Positions 38,327-46,345 of a stretch of 64,000 bases of DNA are shown one piece after another. Where the stretch lies: NCBI RefSeq assembly GCF_000155595.1, contig NZ_DS989904.1, forward strand, positions 1,085,354 to 1,149,353. The letters run 5' to 3'. Under the pieces are notes generated by a model. That model was not told where the DNA came from. It was given only the letters and a program-made list of their open reading frames with translations, and searched no databases. Each line of letters starts with the position of its first letter. Within the stretch, counting starts at the first letter, position 1. Origin of the DNA: Synechococcus sp. PCC 7335 (GTDB lineage: Bacteria > Cyanobacteriota > Cyanobacteriia > Phormidesmidales > Phormidesmidaceae). Both the position numbers and the translations under genes were made by a program.

Positions 38327-38761
38327 TCAAGCGTTAGTACCAAAAAACTCTATTCTGTAGTCTGATACTTTTACGCCGGTCTCAGCTTCTACGTACGCTA
38401 GTATTTCTTCAGGTAACTCAACATTGATATCAATGATCCTTTGCGTATCGATGCAGTTTACATGGCTATGAGATGAGTTGCTGTGACCGTATAATCTGCC
38501 CTCAGAGCGTTCTACGCACTCAATGATCCCCTTCTCTGATAGGGCCTCTAGATTTTGATACACTGATGTATGACCAATTTCTCTACCCTGTTGGTTAAGG
38601 CGGTCATAGATCTCTCTGGCAGAAAGGTGGTTCTTATCCTCCCACAGCAACTCCAGGATGTAACGTCTTTGTCGACTCAGTCGCATGCCTAACTCCTGAC
38701 ATCTTTTAATCGCTTCGTCTAAGGATTCTATGGATGCTGGAAGATCACTAAAAGTGTGCAT
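38327..38761 (-). CDS. Fur/PerR-family transcriptional regulator lacking CxxC zinc motifs
   Basis: A 144-residue regulator from ATG 38761; an alternative GTG start at 38785 adds eight residues. The winged-helix DNA-binding half is complete (RLSRQRRYILELLW and HTSVYQNLEALSEKGII). The dimerisation half carries SSHSHVNCIDTQRIID. There the usual CxxC that holds structural zinc reads Cys-Ile-Asp-Thr, and the second C-terminal CxxC is missing. The His-rich regulatory site is partly kept. This composition is closer to PerR or a divergent Fur than to canonical Fur or Zur. It lies convergent to dnaN; targets unknown. Confidence 0.82.
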   Translation of the reverse strand: MHTFSDLPASIESLDEAIKRCQELGMRLSRQRRYILELLWEDKNHLSAREIYDRLNQQGREIGHTSVYQNLEALSEKGIIECVERSEGRLYGHSNSSHSHVNCIDTQRIIDINVELPEEILAYVEAETGVKVSDYRIEFFGTNA

Positions 38762-39021
38762 GGTAGTGTTTAGGTGTCTCCCCACTAAAACGTAGTCACT
38801 TCCACTTTAGCCTGAAGAACCAACAACTGTCTATCGAGCTGTGATCAGTGTTAGAGCAAACCTAAACCAAAGCTGTGGCGAGGGAGGAATAATACCTTCA
38901 AGAATTGACAGACTTATAGACTAGAGCTGGATTTGCTCAGTATGACTGTACTTAACCACACTGACTAAAGATTGGCTAAAAATGACAGAGTAGATGTTTG
39001 CACTGCACTAAGTATCTTCTA

Positions 39022-40812
39022 CTAGGGCAAAATCCTATTCTCTATTCTGTATATTGGAAGTCCTTTGGTGGCTTTGTTTTGTTCGTCTGCTCCTTCGCGT
39101 GGGAGCGTACCTCTTTGCAGTTTTTCAAGGCGATGTTGAGCAGTCTTGCTGCTCGCTAGTGTCTTTAGGTCATCTAGGTTACTAGTTGATGCGACTGATT
39201 GGGGTTCGATAATGTCTAAATCCTCAGGAGCCACGTCTTTCTGGTTCGCATCTAAGCTAAAGAGCTCTGATTCGTCAGTCGATGAGTTAGCCAGTGAAAT
39301 ATCCGGTAGTTTTAGACTCGTCGCTACTTTAGTGTTTGAAGAGTTAACGTTACTGACTGCAGCTCTCTTTCCCTGTGTGATAGGCATAAGTTCTGGGGTA
39401 GGGCTAAATACGACGGATGGAACATTATTCCTAGCAGACTGTCCTTTCGAAGCAGGTTCTTTGGGGAGTGGTACTACCAACTTATGTGCTTTCTCGTTTG
39501 GAGAGAAAGCCTTCAGAGCCTTGGAGACAGCGGAGATACGCCTCTCTTGGTCTCGGCTGATGCTACGGACATTATTCCCTAATCCAGGCGCGTTCCAATT
39601 GCGAGTATGAGGGTCGTGATAGGCATAGGTTCGCGCCCAAAGGATGGCCTCTTCTCCTTTCATTTTGAGTCGACGAGCTTGGGCAAGCCGCTCTATATAG
39701 CCGCCTTTATCTAAGGCAGCTAAGGGCGCTTGATTTGCCAAATCCAAGGCATTTAGCTTTTCTTCTAGAGATAGTTGTATGCCCAATCGTGTTGCCTGTT
39801 CCTCTATCTGATAGCTCTGTCGTTTGAGGCGCTGAAGCTGTTTTCTATCAGCCTCTTCTGGGCTGTTGGCACCATGTTGATATGAGAACGTACCTAGGTT
39901 CCACACACCATTGCCAGGGTCAATATGACCGTAGTAAGCGTTAGTGCGATCGCCACTCCAATGTCGGGTTCCTTCCGCGCTACCGACGGTGCGAGCTACG
40001 AGGGAGTTACTGCCGTCGAGAAATATCCAGTCGTCGAGAGTAGTCCCGTCTAAGGAAGTCGCCTTGATATCAGGTGGCGGATCGAAAGGTATACTCCCAG
40101 AGGCTGAGGACTTAGTGAGTGCTGTCTTTATGGCTGATGTCCTTGATACACTATCTAAATTGGTTGGTTCAAATGAGAGTTTTACCTCTTTTAAAGAAAC
40201 TGGATTTGAACTGAAGCTCCTAGAATTAACAGAGTCTGACGTAACAGTCCGGGAAGCTATAGTGGCTGTGTCAGCGTTTTCTAGTGGAGAAAGTGCTGAA
40301 GTTGAAGAGTTAGTCCCAGATTTATTGTTTTCTTTGATCGCAATCCTGCTATTGGAAAAACGAAGTCCGATGTCGTTTGCTTTGGCATGAGGTAGCTGCT
40401 CTGGTTCGGGCTTAATAGGCTTGGTTTCGATGTGTTCAGGCTTTAAACGGTCAGTATTATCATTAGTCAGTTTGGGAGGAAAAGGTGGAAGGAGTTCTTG
40501 AGCGTACCCTAGTGTGTCAGATTCAATCGGAATGGGTACGTTTGGAACAGGGACAGGTTCGTAGCTTTCTATCGAAGCGCTGGTAGTGTTGACCCGGTGG
40601 TGAGGATTTTTTGCGGCTGGTCTTACTTTGTTTGGGAGGGCTTTAATAGCTTGAGAGTTGATAGCGTGAGAATCGAGTTGTGATAGTTCGAAAGCCATAC
40701 CTAGCTTAGTCTGTGCAGCTTGAGCAGATCTATATAGGCTAGTCCAGCCCAATAGGGAGGGCAATAGGGTAAGAACGAATAGATTGGGAAATTTCAGCAT
40801 CTTTGAATCCAC
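39022..40812 (-). CDS. Secreted protein with lysozyme-like C-terminal domain, function unknown
   Basis: A 596-residue protein with an N-terminal signal sequence (about 7-33, ending AQAAQ). Residues about 35-270 are low-complexity, Ser/Thr/Pro and Asn rich, without motifs. A conserved region follows at about 275-435. It begins with the SAEGTR segment and includes YYGHIDPGNGVWNLGTFSYQ, then a helix LANQAPLAALDKGGYIERL. The Glu of SAEGT and the following residues recall the catalytic region of lambda-type endolysins and muramidases, so peptidoglycan binding or cleavage is possible. This is inference. The C-terminal 150 residues are again disordered. It is the last gene of a four-gene minus-strand operon. 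Confidence 0.65.
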   Translation of the reverse strand: MDSKMLKFPNLFVLTLLPSLLGWTSLYRSAQAAQTKLGMAFELSQLDSHAINSQAIKALPNKVRPAAKNPHHRVNTTSASIESYEPVPVPNVPIPIESDTLGYAQELLPPFPPKLTNDNTDRLKPEHIETKPIKPEPEQLPHAKANDIGLRFSNSRIAIKENNKSGTNSSTSALSPLENADTATIASRTVTSDSVNSRSFSSNPVSLKEVKLSFEPTNLDSVSRTSAIKTALTKSSASGSIPFDPPPDIKATSLDGTTLDDWIFLDGSNSLVARTVGSAEGTRHWSGDRTNAYYGHIDPGNGVWNLGTFSYQHGANSPEEADRKQLQRLKRQSYQIEEQATRLGIQLSLEEKLNALDLANQAPLAALDKGGYIERLAQARRLKMKGEEAILWARTYAYHDPHTRNWNAPGLGNNVRSISRDQERRISAVSKALKAFSPNEKAHKLVVPLPKEPASKGQSARNNVPSVVFSPTPELMPITQGKRAAVSNVNSSNTKVATSLKLPDISLANSSTDESELFSLDANQKDVAPEDLDIIEPQSVASTSNLDDLKTLASSKTAQHRLEKLQRGTLPREGADEQNKATKGLPIYRIENRILP

Positions 40813-40903
40813 ACAGTTGTGAAAAGAAAAAACATTTACAACAAACAGTGAACAATAGACAACGAGTGCTAGCTCTGTTCTTTTGAGGATGTCAGGCTAT
40901 GTT

Positions 40904-41353
40904 CTATGGTTCGAAAGCTTGTTCTAGAACAGTTCTAGCTGGCTCAACAATGATCCATGTGCCATCGGGCTGTCGTCGAAGAGTAGCGAAGCTAAGGTAC
41001 TGGCCTTTTCCAATTACCTTTCCAGCTTTCACTGAACCATAGCTCACATCACTTAATCCACAGAACCGAAATAGGTACGCTGGGATTTCTGGCGTTGAAT
41101 ACAGCGTACAATCGTCTGATTCGCTGAGTTCTAAGTCACCGTCAAAAGGTGCTTTAACCTTTCGACCTTCCAAGTACAGGGATATGTCACCTAGACTACC
41201 GGTGACTAGATTTCCAGCAATTTCGTCGCCTGGATTCAAGGTCCACTGTTGCTGTAAAGTGATACTACGAGATTCTGGAGTAGTGGAGGCATCGCAGCCT
41301 AATGCTATGAGGCTACTAAAGAACAGAACATAAAAAAGCCAAATAACTTTCAT
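40904..41353 (-). CDS. Putative lipoprotein with LytM/lipoyl-like fold, function unknown
   Basis: A 149-residue protein with a clear lipoprotein signal: hydrophobic stretch then LIALGC, with the modified Cys at about residue 20. The mature part is a beta-rich domain. The pattern APFDGDLELSESDD, followed by VKAGKVIGKGQYLSFATLR, resembles the biotinyl-lipoyl/M23 (LytM) beta-sandwich, but no metal-binding HxH motif is seen. So it may be an inactive relative. It sits 91 bp upstream of the lysozyme-like gene on the same strand, third in a four-gene unit. Likely held at the periplasmic face of the outer or inner membrane. Confidence 0.55.
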   Translation of the reverse strand: MKVIWLFYVLFFSSLIALGCDASTTPESRSITLQQQWTLNPGDEIAGNLVTGSLGDISLYLEGRKVKAPFDGDLELSESDDCTLYSTPEIPAYLFRFCGLSDVSYGSVKAGKVIGKGQYLSFATLRRQPDGTWIIVEPARTVLEQAFEP

Positions 41354-41394
41354 GGTTAGTCAGTAAGCAAGAGATAAAAGAACAAGAAAATTAC

Positions 41395-41838
41395 TCAAAG
41401 CTTGAAATCATAACCTGCATATTCACCATCTTCGTACAAGATGATAAGCGCTTTATCTGGTGCAAATGCAAGTGGGTAAGCTTCTCTTTTTGCCTCAACA
41501 CCAGCACGAACATTTATGGGAGTTAGCTGACAGTATGGCTGCTCAACTACCTCATGGATACGTTGCATACTTTCTCGTTCTGGAATAGTTAGAAGCTCGG
41601 CAAGTTGCTGCCTAGAGAGCTGCGCAGAGTCTATAACTTCCCCTGTACAAACGGTCGAAAGTTTCTCAGTAGCTGATTTTGAACCTATTGTTGGAATGAA
41701 GTCCATTGGACTACGGATAAGAGTCTTAATATCGTTGAAATCTGTGAGCAAACTAAATAAGGAAATGATTAATCCACCAGCGATAATCGGTTTGAAGCCA
41801 GCTGCGGATGTTTTTTTGGTTGGCGGGGACTGTACCAC
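41395..41838 (-). CDS. Single-span membrane protein, function unknown
   Basis: A 147-residue protein. A short cytoplasmic N-terminus with a Lys/Thr-rich stretch is followed by one membrane segment (about 17-33, PIIAGGLIISLFSLLTD). The remaining 110 residues form a periplasmic domain with two Cys (STVCTGEV and PYCQLTP), which may form a disulphide. I do not recognise a family. It is second in the operon, 60 bp after the coiled-coil membrane protein and 41 bp before the lipoprotein. The spacing and orientation suggest that it works with them. Confidence 0.6.
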   Translation of the reverse strand: MVQSPPTKKTSAAGFKPIIAGGLIISLFSLLTDFNDIKTLIRSPMDFIPTIGSKSATEKLSTVCTGEVIDSAQLSRQQLAELLTIPERESMQRIHEVVEQPYCQLTPINVRAGVEAKREAYPLAFAPDKALIILYEDGEYAGYDFKL

Positions 41839-41898
41839 GGTTGTGACTCCTGCTGTGATTCCTAAAGAGCGAAAGATTTCTCTTGAAAAGAAGCGAGT

Positions 41899-43131
41899 TT
41901 ATAGGACGCTGCCTAGGAACAAACCTAGAAGCACTGCACCAGCGCGAAAGGTTGCATGCATAGTTTTGGACTGTGAAAGAACAGCACGGTAGATTAAATA
42001 AGCGATAGTGCAAACGATCACCAGCAACAGCGGCACCTGGAAACTCGGATAGTTAAGAATAAGCGCGTTGAGGAAAACTCGTAGGATCGCAGCGCTAGCA
42101 CTCCAAATCGTTGCATCTAGCCAAGAAAAGCTGCTGCGAAGATCAACATCAGCAGAACTTCTCTCCACTACAGGTTGAGTTTTGGTGATAGGAGAAGCTT
42201 CCTTCTTTTTACTTTGTTTTCTTATAGCCTGTCCTAGATTAACAAGCAGGCGCTTATAAGGTTTTATGGTTCGTTTTGTTTGGTTGAGGGCTAGATTAGG
42301 GGCTTTTTTTTGTTCGCATTTAGGGCTGCTGTCGTTTGCGTATATTCGTTTACTTCTGTTTGAATGTATGGCAGAGCCTGCTGATTGACTAGGTTCAAGA
42401 CAGTCACGCAACGTATGATTAGAGGCTGTTGGCTCTGAGAAAGGAACTGTTGATGAAAGCTGTTGTCGCGCGATCGCTGCGTTGTCTATAGCGTCTGTTT
42501 CTGCCTGATTGAGATTGACAGTTGAGTAGCTAAGATGAAGCTTTCCATTCCTATCAACCTCGAGCTGGGGAATAGAAGCAGTAGAAGAGTGTTCTATGAA
42601 TTGACCAATAATATCGAGCTGCGGATGCACTCGCGTACCCCTGCGGCGATGAGAGAAAGCTATTTGTTGAGCGGAGCGTTTTAGGCTCAATAGTTCGCTC
42701 GCTTGCTGCTGCGAACGCTCATTAATGCTGCTGATTAGCTCTGCTAGTTGAGGTAGCTCTCTATCAATGACATCGTAAGCTCTATTTCGTGATGAACTAT
42801 TTCGAGAAGAACTATCTAAGGAGTCTAAACGAGAGTTGGAACTAGAAGAGCTAGTACACATTCTGCTTCCATCAAAGCTGCCGTGCAAACTCTCGTATGT
42901 TTGATGCTCTAAACGGTGCTTTAGCGTCTTAATTGCAGTCGCTGAGGATCTAGTCTTTGCCTCATCTGATTGGCTAATAGAAAGTGGTCGTTGACTCCTA
43001 GACTTTTTTGTGGATATCTGGTCCAACTTAGACCCCGCCCAAGGTGACATTCCGATATCACTTGCTGATTCAGCTCGTAGAGAATGCAGCTTTTCACGAA
43101 TTGCTTGAAGTTCCATGTCGTAGTTTCTCAT
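41899..43131 (-). CDS. Coiled-coil/Ser-rich protein with C-terminal membrane helices, function unknown
   Basis: A 410-residue protein that opens the four-gene unit. The first 35 residues (MELQAIREKLHSLRAES) look like a coiled coil; an ATG at 43116 is an equally good start. A long polar region rich in Ser, Arg and Gln (including SSSSSNSRL and SLDSSSRNSSSRNR) follows. The C-terminus has three hydrophobic segments at about 340-362, 368-388 and 395-410. So a large cytoplasmic domain is tethered to the inner membrane. No enzymatic motif is seen. No similarity is recognised, and the next three genes follow within 100 bp each. Confidence 0.6.
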   Translation of the reverse strand: MRNYDMELQAIREKLHSLRAESASDIGMSPWAGSKLDQISTKKSRSQRPLSISQSDEAKTRSSATAIKTLKHRLEHQTYESLHGSFDGSRMCTSSSSSNSRLDSLDSSSRNSSSRNRAYDVIDRELPQLAELISSINERSQQQASELLSLKRSAQQIAFSHRRRGTRVHPQLDIIGQFIEHSSTASIPQLEVDRNGKLHLSYSTVNLNQAETDAIDNAAIARQQLSSTVPFSEPTASNHTLRDCLEPSQSAGSAIHSNRSKRIYANDSSPKCEQKKAPNLALNQTKRTIKPYKRLLVNLGQAIRKQSKKKEASPITKTQPVVERSSADVDLRSSFSWLDATIWSASAAILRVFLNALILNYPSFQVPLLLVIVCTIAYLIYRAVLSQSKTMHATFRAGAVLLGLFLGSVL

Positions 43132-43537
43132 GTCTCTATACGCTAATGGGCTCAGAAAGTTGCCAGCCTTGATTAATACAAGTGTACTATAAATCAGATA
43201 AAAATCAACTTATGAAAATAACGCCAGCATCATCTGCCTCACGAATCGAATGGCTGCGATTATTGATATACGCCTGTCAAAGCCCTGATATCAGGAGGAT
43301 TCACTTCATACCGTATTGATGAAACGATATCGGCCAGATAACCAACTGGGTGATAGCTTAGGAAGTGGTTGCTAGATTGGTGGTAGGCTCGATCAAGCCT
43401 TCAATGCGAGTTAATGCTGCTATCGAAAGATTGCTTGGTAATCTTATCAAGAGGAACTGATTAGGGAAGGATGTGACTAACGGTTTCTATTCGGTTGGTT
43501 CTGTCGAAGAATCAGTAGTTTGCATGAAGTAGGAGTT
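43132..43537. other. Divergent intergenic region, no gene seen
   Basis: About 400 bases lie between the divergent coiled-coil membrane protein and the MlaE-type gene. I saw no convincing coding frame. A good ribosome-binding site, AGGAGTT, occurs just before an ATG at 43538 at its right end. The promoters of both genes should lie here. Confidence 0.4.
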
Positions 43538-43545
43538 ATGAGCCG

Positions 43546-44421
43546 ATGGCAAAAGCTGATTGGCGGTTTTCTCATCACGTAACACAGCAATTCGGGCGTT
43601 CTGATCCTAGATATGTGACTCAGCAGCCAGAAAGCTCAACAGTACATAGCTCAACAGTACATAGAGAGCCAGATCATCCGCTCTATCACTCAACAATGGC
43701 GCTCCTACTTGCCGGACAGGTGATACACCGGTTGCTAAGAGGGCGGTTTGGCCAACGCCAGATCATGGACCACCTAATGAGTGCTGGTCCGCGCTGTGTG
43801 GCGTCGGTCATTGCAACCAATGTCTGTGCTGGGCTCATCTTTGGAATTCAGACAGCTCGGGAGATGTCTCGTTTTGGTGCTGTGAGTTCTTTAGGAAGCG
43901 CATTTGCAGCTGGCTACTGCTCTGAGCTAGCGCCTATCTTGACAGCGGGTGTACTGGCTTGTCAGGTAGGGAGTGCATTCGCCGCCGAGATCGCTGCTAT
44001 GAAACTGACCCAGCAGATTGATGCTTTAAAGATGCTGCGAACAGACCCTATTGACTACTTGGTCATGCCAAGGGTGATTGCTTGCGCTGTCATGCTGCCA
44101 ATGCTAACCGTCTTAGCTCTAGTTTGCGGTGTGATGAGTGGCGGCTTCTTAACAACCTATTATTATCATCTGCCGATGGGGACCTTCTTAGACGGGGTAC
44201 GCGGTGCTTTGAGTGTGTCTGATGTCCTGCTAATCATGGGTAAGGCAATACTGTTTGGTCTGGTAATTGCGATCGCCAGCTGTAGTAGAGGATTAACTTC
44301 AGCACTTCATGGCAAGGGTGTGGGACAGTCGGCGACTTCGGCTGTGATGATGGCCTGGATAGCGCTATTTTTTATCGACTTGGTGATTGCTTTTCTTGCT
44401 CTGTTGGCCATAGTGACCTAA
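43546..44421 (+). CDS. MlaE/TGD1-family lipid ABC transporter permease
   Basis: A 291-residue inner-membrane permease of the MlaE family, which moves phospholipids or related lipids between membranes with an MlaF-type ATPase and MlaD-type protein. The conserved core runs from about residue 50: GQVIHRLLRGR, FGIQTAREMSRFGA, ELAPILTAGVLACQVGSAFAAEIAAMK, and MPRVIACAVMLPMLT. Five hydrophobic segments follow. The first 50 residues are unlike the family and contain a 15-bp tandem duplication (STVHSSTVH). The best ribosome site precedes an out-of-frame ATG at 43538, so the true N-terminus is uncertain. MlaF and MlaD genes are not adjacent. Confidence 0.82.
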   Translation: MAKADWRFSHHVTQQFGRSDPRYVTQQPESSTVHSSTVHREPDHPLYHSTMALLLAGQVIHRLLRGRFGQRQIMDHLMSAGPRCVASVIATNVCAGLIFGIQTAREMSRFGAVSSLGSAFAAGYCSELAPILTAGVLACQVGSAFAAEIAAMKLTQQIDALKMLRTDPIDYLVMPRVIACAVMLPMLTVLALVCGVMSGGFLTTYYYHLPMGTFLDGVRGALSVSDVLLIMGKAILFGLVIAIASCSRGLTSALHGKGVGQSATSAVMMAWIALFFIDLVIAFLALLAIVT

Positions 44422-44500
44422 TTGGCTGACCTAGTTGGCCAGTGATGAGGAGATTTCAATTCGTTTGCTCAAGCCCGTTTATAGGCTGAACTCACGTTGT

Positions 44501-46297
44501 CTACCCTTCAAATTGCTGCGTATGAAATTGTGCGTACCGCCCACCTTGCGCTAAAAGCTCTGAATGTGTTCCCGATTCTAAAATCTTACCGCGCTCTAAA
44601 AAGAGAATTCGATCGGCCTGTCTGACTGTGCTAAGCCGATGGGCAATGATAAAAACCGTCCGGCTTTGCATGGCCCGCTCTAAGGCTTCTTGTACCAAAG
44701 CTTCAGATTCGGGATCGAGCGCGCTGGTTGCCTCATCTAAGATCAATATGCGTGGATTAAGTAGGATCGCCCGAGCGATCGCAATCCTTTGTCGCTGTCC
44801 ACCCGAAAAGTTGTTCCCCCGTTCTTCTACCCAGGTGTGATAGCCCTGAGAAAACTGGCGGATAAAATCATCAGCGTTGGCTACTTTAGCTGCAGCCTCA
44901 ATCGCATCGTAGTCAAGCTCGCTCTGACCATAGGCAATATTTTGGGCAATGGTTCCAGAGAACAAAGCCGTTTCTTGAGGAACGGTACCAATCTGATGGC
45001 GTAAACTAGCAATTGTCACCGTTTTGATATCGATACCGTCTATTAATATCTCTCCTGCTTGGGGGTCGTAGAAGCGAGCCAGTAAGTTGACTATGGTAGT
45101 CTTGCCTGCTCCAGAGGGGCCGACTAGGGCAATGACTTCACCTGGGCTAACAAGCAGATCTAACTGTGTCAGCACAGGCTCTAGTGAGTCGCCGCTACCA
45201 TAGCCGAAGCTAACGCTGTGGTATTCTACTTTGCCGGTAATAGCGGGTAGGGCGATCGCATCTTCTTTTTCTACTAATGTGGGTTGTAAGTTCATCAGCT
45301 CGAAAATCCGCTCTGCTGATGCCTCGGTCTGTTTGTATAGGTTGTAATGCTGGGTAGTGAGATCGATCGGGTTAATTAGAATGGCGATCGCAGCTAAAAA
45401 AGCGACAAAATCTGTTCCTTCCATCTGTCCAATAGAAATTTGCCACGCACCCACTAAGAACAACAGCATAATGCTTAGCGCCTGCAACAAACCCACCGCC
45501 GGATATTGAACCGATGTCAGATACTCTGTTCTAAACCGGGACTGACGGTTGAGGAGAGCTTCTTGGTGAAACCGCTTCTTCTCGTAGTCTTGGGCCGCAA
45601 ACGCCTGCACAATTCGAATACTGCTAAACACTTCAGTCAACAAAGAAGACAGACTAGAAATCGCCGTCTGATTTTTTCGAGAAAGCTGTAGCTGCCTTTG
45701 ACCAAACTGCCCAATCAGCCAGGCAACAATCGGCGCAATCACAATACCCGTCAGAGAAAGCTGCCAGTTGAGATAGAAGATATAGGCTGTAAGCACCACG
45801 ATTTGTAGGATGCAAGAAACAAACTGCTGAGACATCTTGAAAATGACTTCACCGACCCGATCCACATCTTCGGTCAAACGGTAGGTCAAATCGCCCGTCT
45901 GCGACTTGGCAAAGTAGTCAATGCCCAGTCGATGCAGGTTAGCGTAAGCTTTCTCTCTAACTGCCATCACGACATTGAGTGAGCCTTTTGTGGCCGATAT
46001 CCTCTGTGCGTACAAAAAAGCGCTTTGGATCACAAAATCCAGCATAGCTAGACCGAGCCAGTAGGCAGTTGTCCTGACATCGCCACTACCAATTGCCCCA
46101 GCGGCTTGTTTAGCTAAATGTGGCAGAATTGGCACGGTAATCACATAGCCCACTACGCAGATTAGCGTGATGATGAACAAAGCTTTTTCCGCTTTGATAA
46201 AGGGCCACAAATAGCGATAGCTAGAGACTTGCCGGGTGTGAAGCTCGTTTTCTTTTGAAGTATTTTGGGTGACAAGGTTAGGCGCAGAGGTATTCAC
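44501..46297 (-). CDS. MsbA-like ABC exporter (fused membrane and ATPase domains)
   Basis: A 598-residue type IV (type I exporter) ABC half-transporter. Six membrane helices occupy about residues 30-320. The ATPase domain has Walker A GPSGAGKTT near 393-401, the Q-loop, signature FSGGQ near 498-502 and Walker B ILILDEATSALD. The closest functional relatives are MsbA lipid flippases and multidrug exporters. It is followed, in the same orientation at 46346, by a lipid-A-disaccharide-synthase relative, with an MlaE permease convergent downstream, so lipid or glycolipid handling at the envelope is a reasonable guess. The substrate is unproven. Confidence 0.88.
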   Translation of the reverse strand: MNTSAPNLVTQNTSKENELHTRQVSSYRYLWPFIKAEKALFIITLICVVGYVITVPILPHLAKQAAGAIGSGDVRTTAYWLGLAMLDFVIQSAFLYAQRISATKGSLNVVMAVREKAYANLHRLGIDYFAKSQTGDLTYRLTEDVDRVGEVIFKMSQQFVSCILQIVVLTAYIFYLNWQLSLTGIVIAPIVAWLIGQFGQRQLQLSRKNQTAISSLSSLLTEVFSSIRIVQAFAAQDYEKKRFHQEALLNRQSRFRTEYLTSVQYPAVGLLQALSIMLLFLVGAWQISIGQMEGTDFVAFLAAIAILINPIDLTTQHYNLYKQTEASAERIFELMNLQPTLVEKEDAIALPAITGKVEYHSVSFGYGSGDSLEPVLTQLDLLVSPGEVIALVGPSGAGKTTIVNLLARFYDPQAGEILIDGIDIKTVTIASLRHQIGTVPQETALFSGTIAQNIAYGQSELDYDAIEAAAKVANADDFIRQFSQGYHTWVEERGNNFSGGQRQRIAIARAILLNPRILILDEATSALDPESEALVQEALERAMQSRTVFIIAHRLSTVRQADRILFLERGKILESGTHSELLAQGGRYAQFHTQQFEG

Positions 46298-46345
46298 GGG
46301 CGATCGCTCAAAAACTGTTGTATTCAGCCTATGTATTAGGACTAG

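Noticed and set aside
39944-40390. 148-codon plus-strand frame inside the lysozyme-like gene
   Set aside because: Antisense shadow of the low-complexity part; the minus-strand gene has a signal peptide and a domain.
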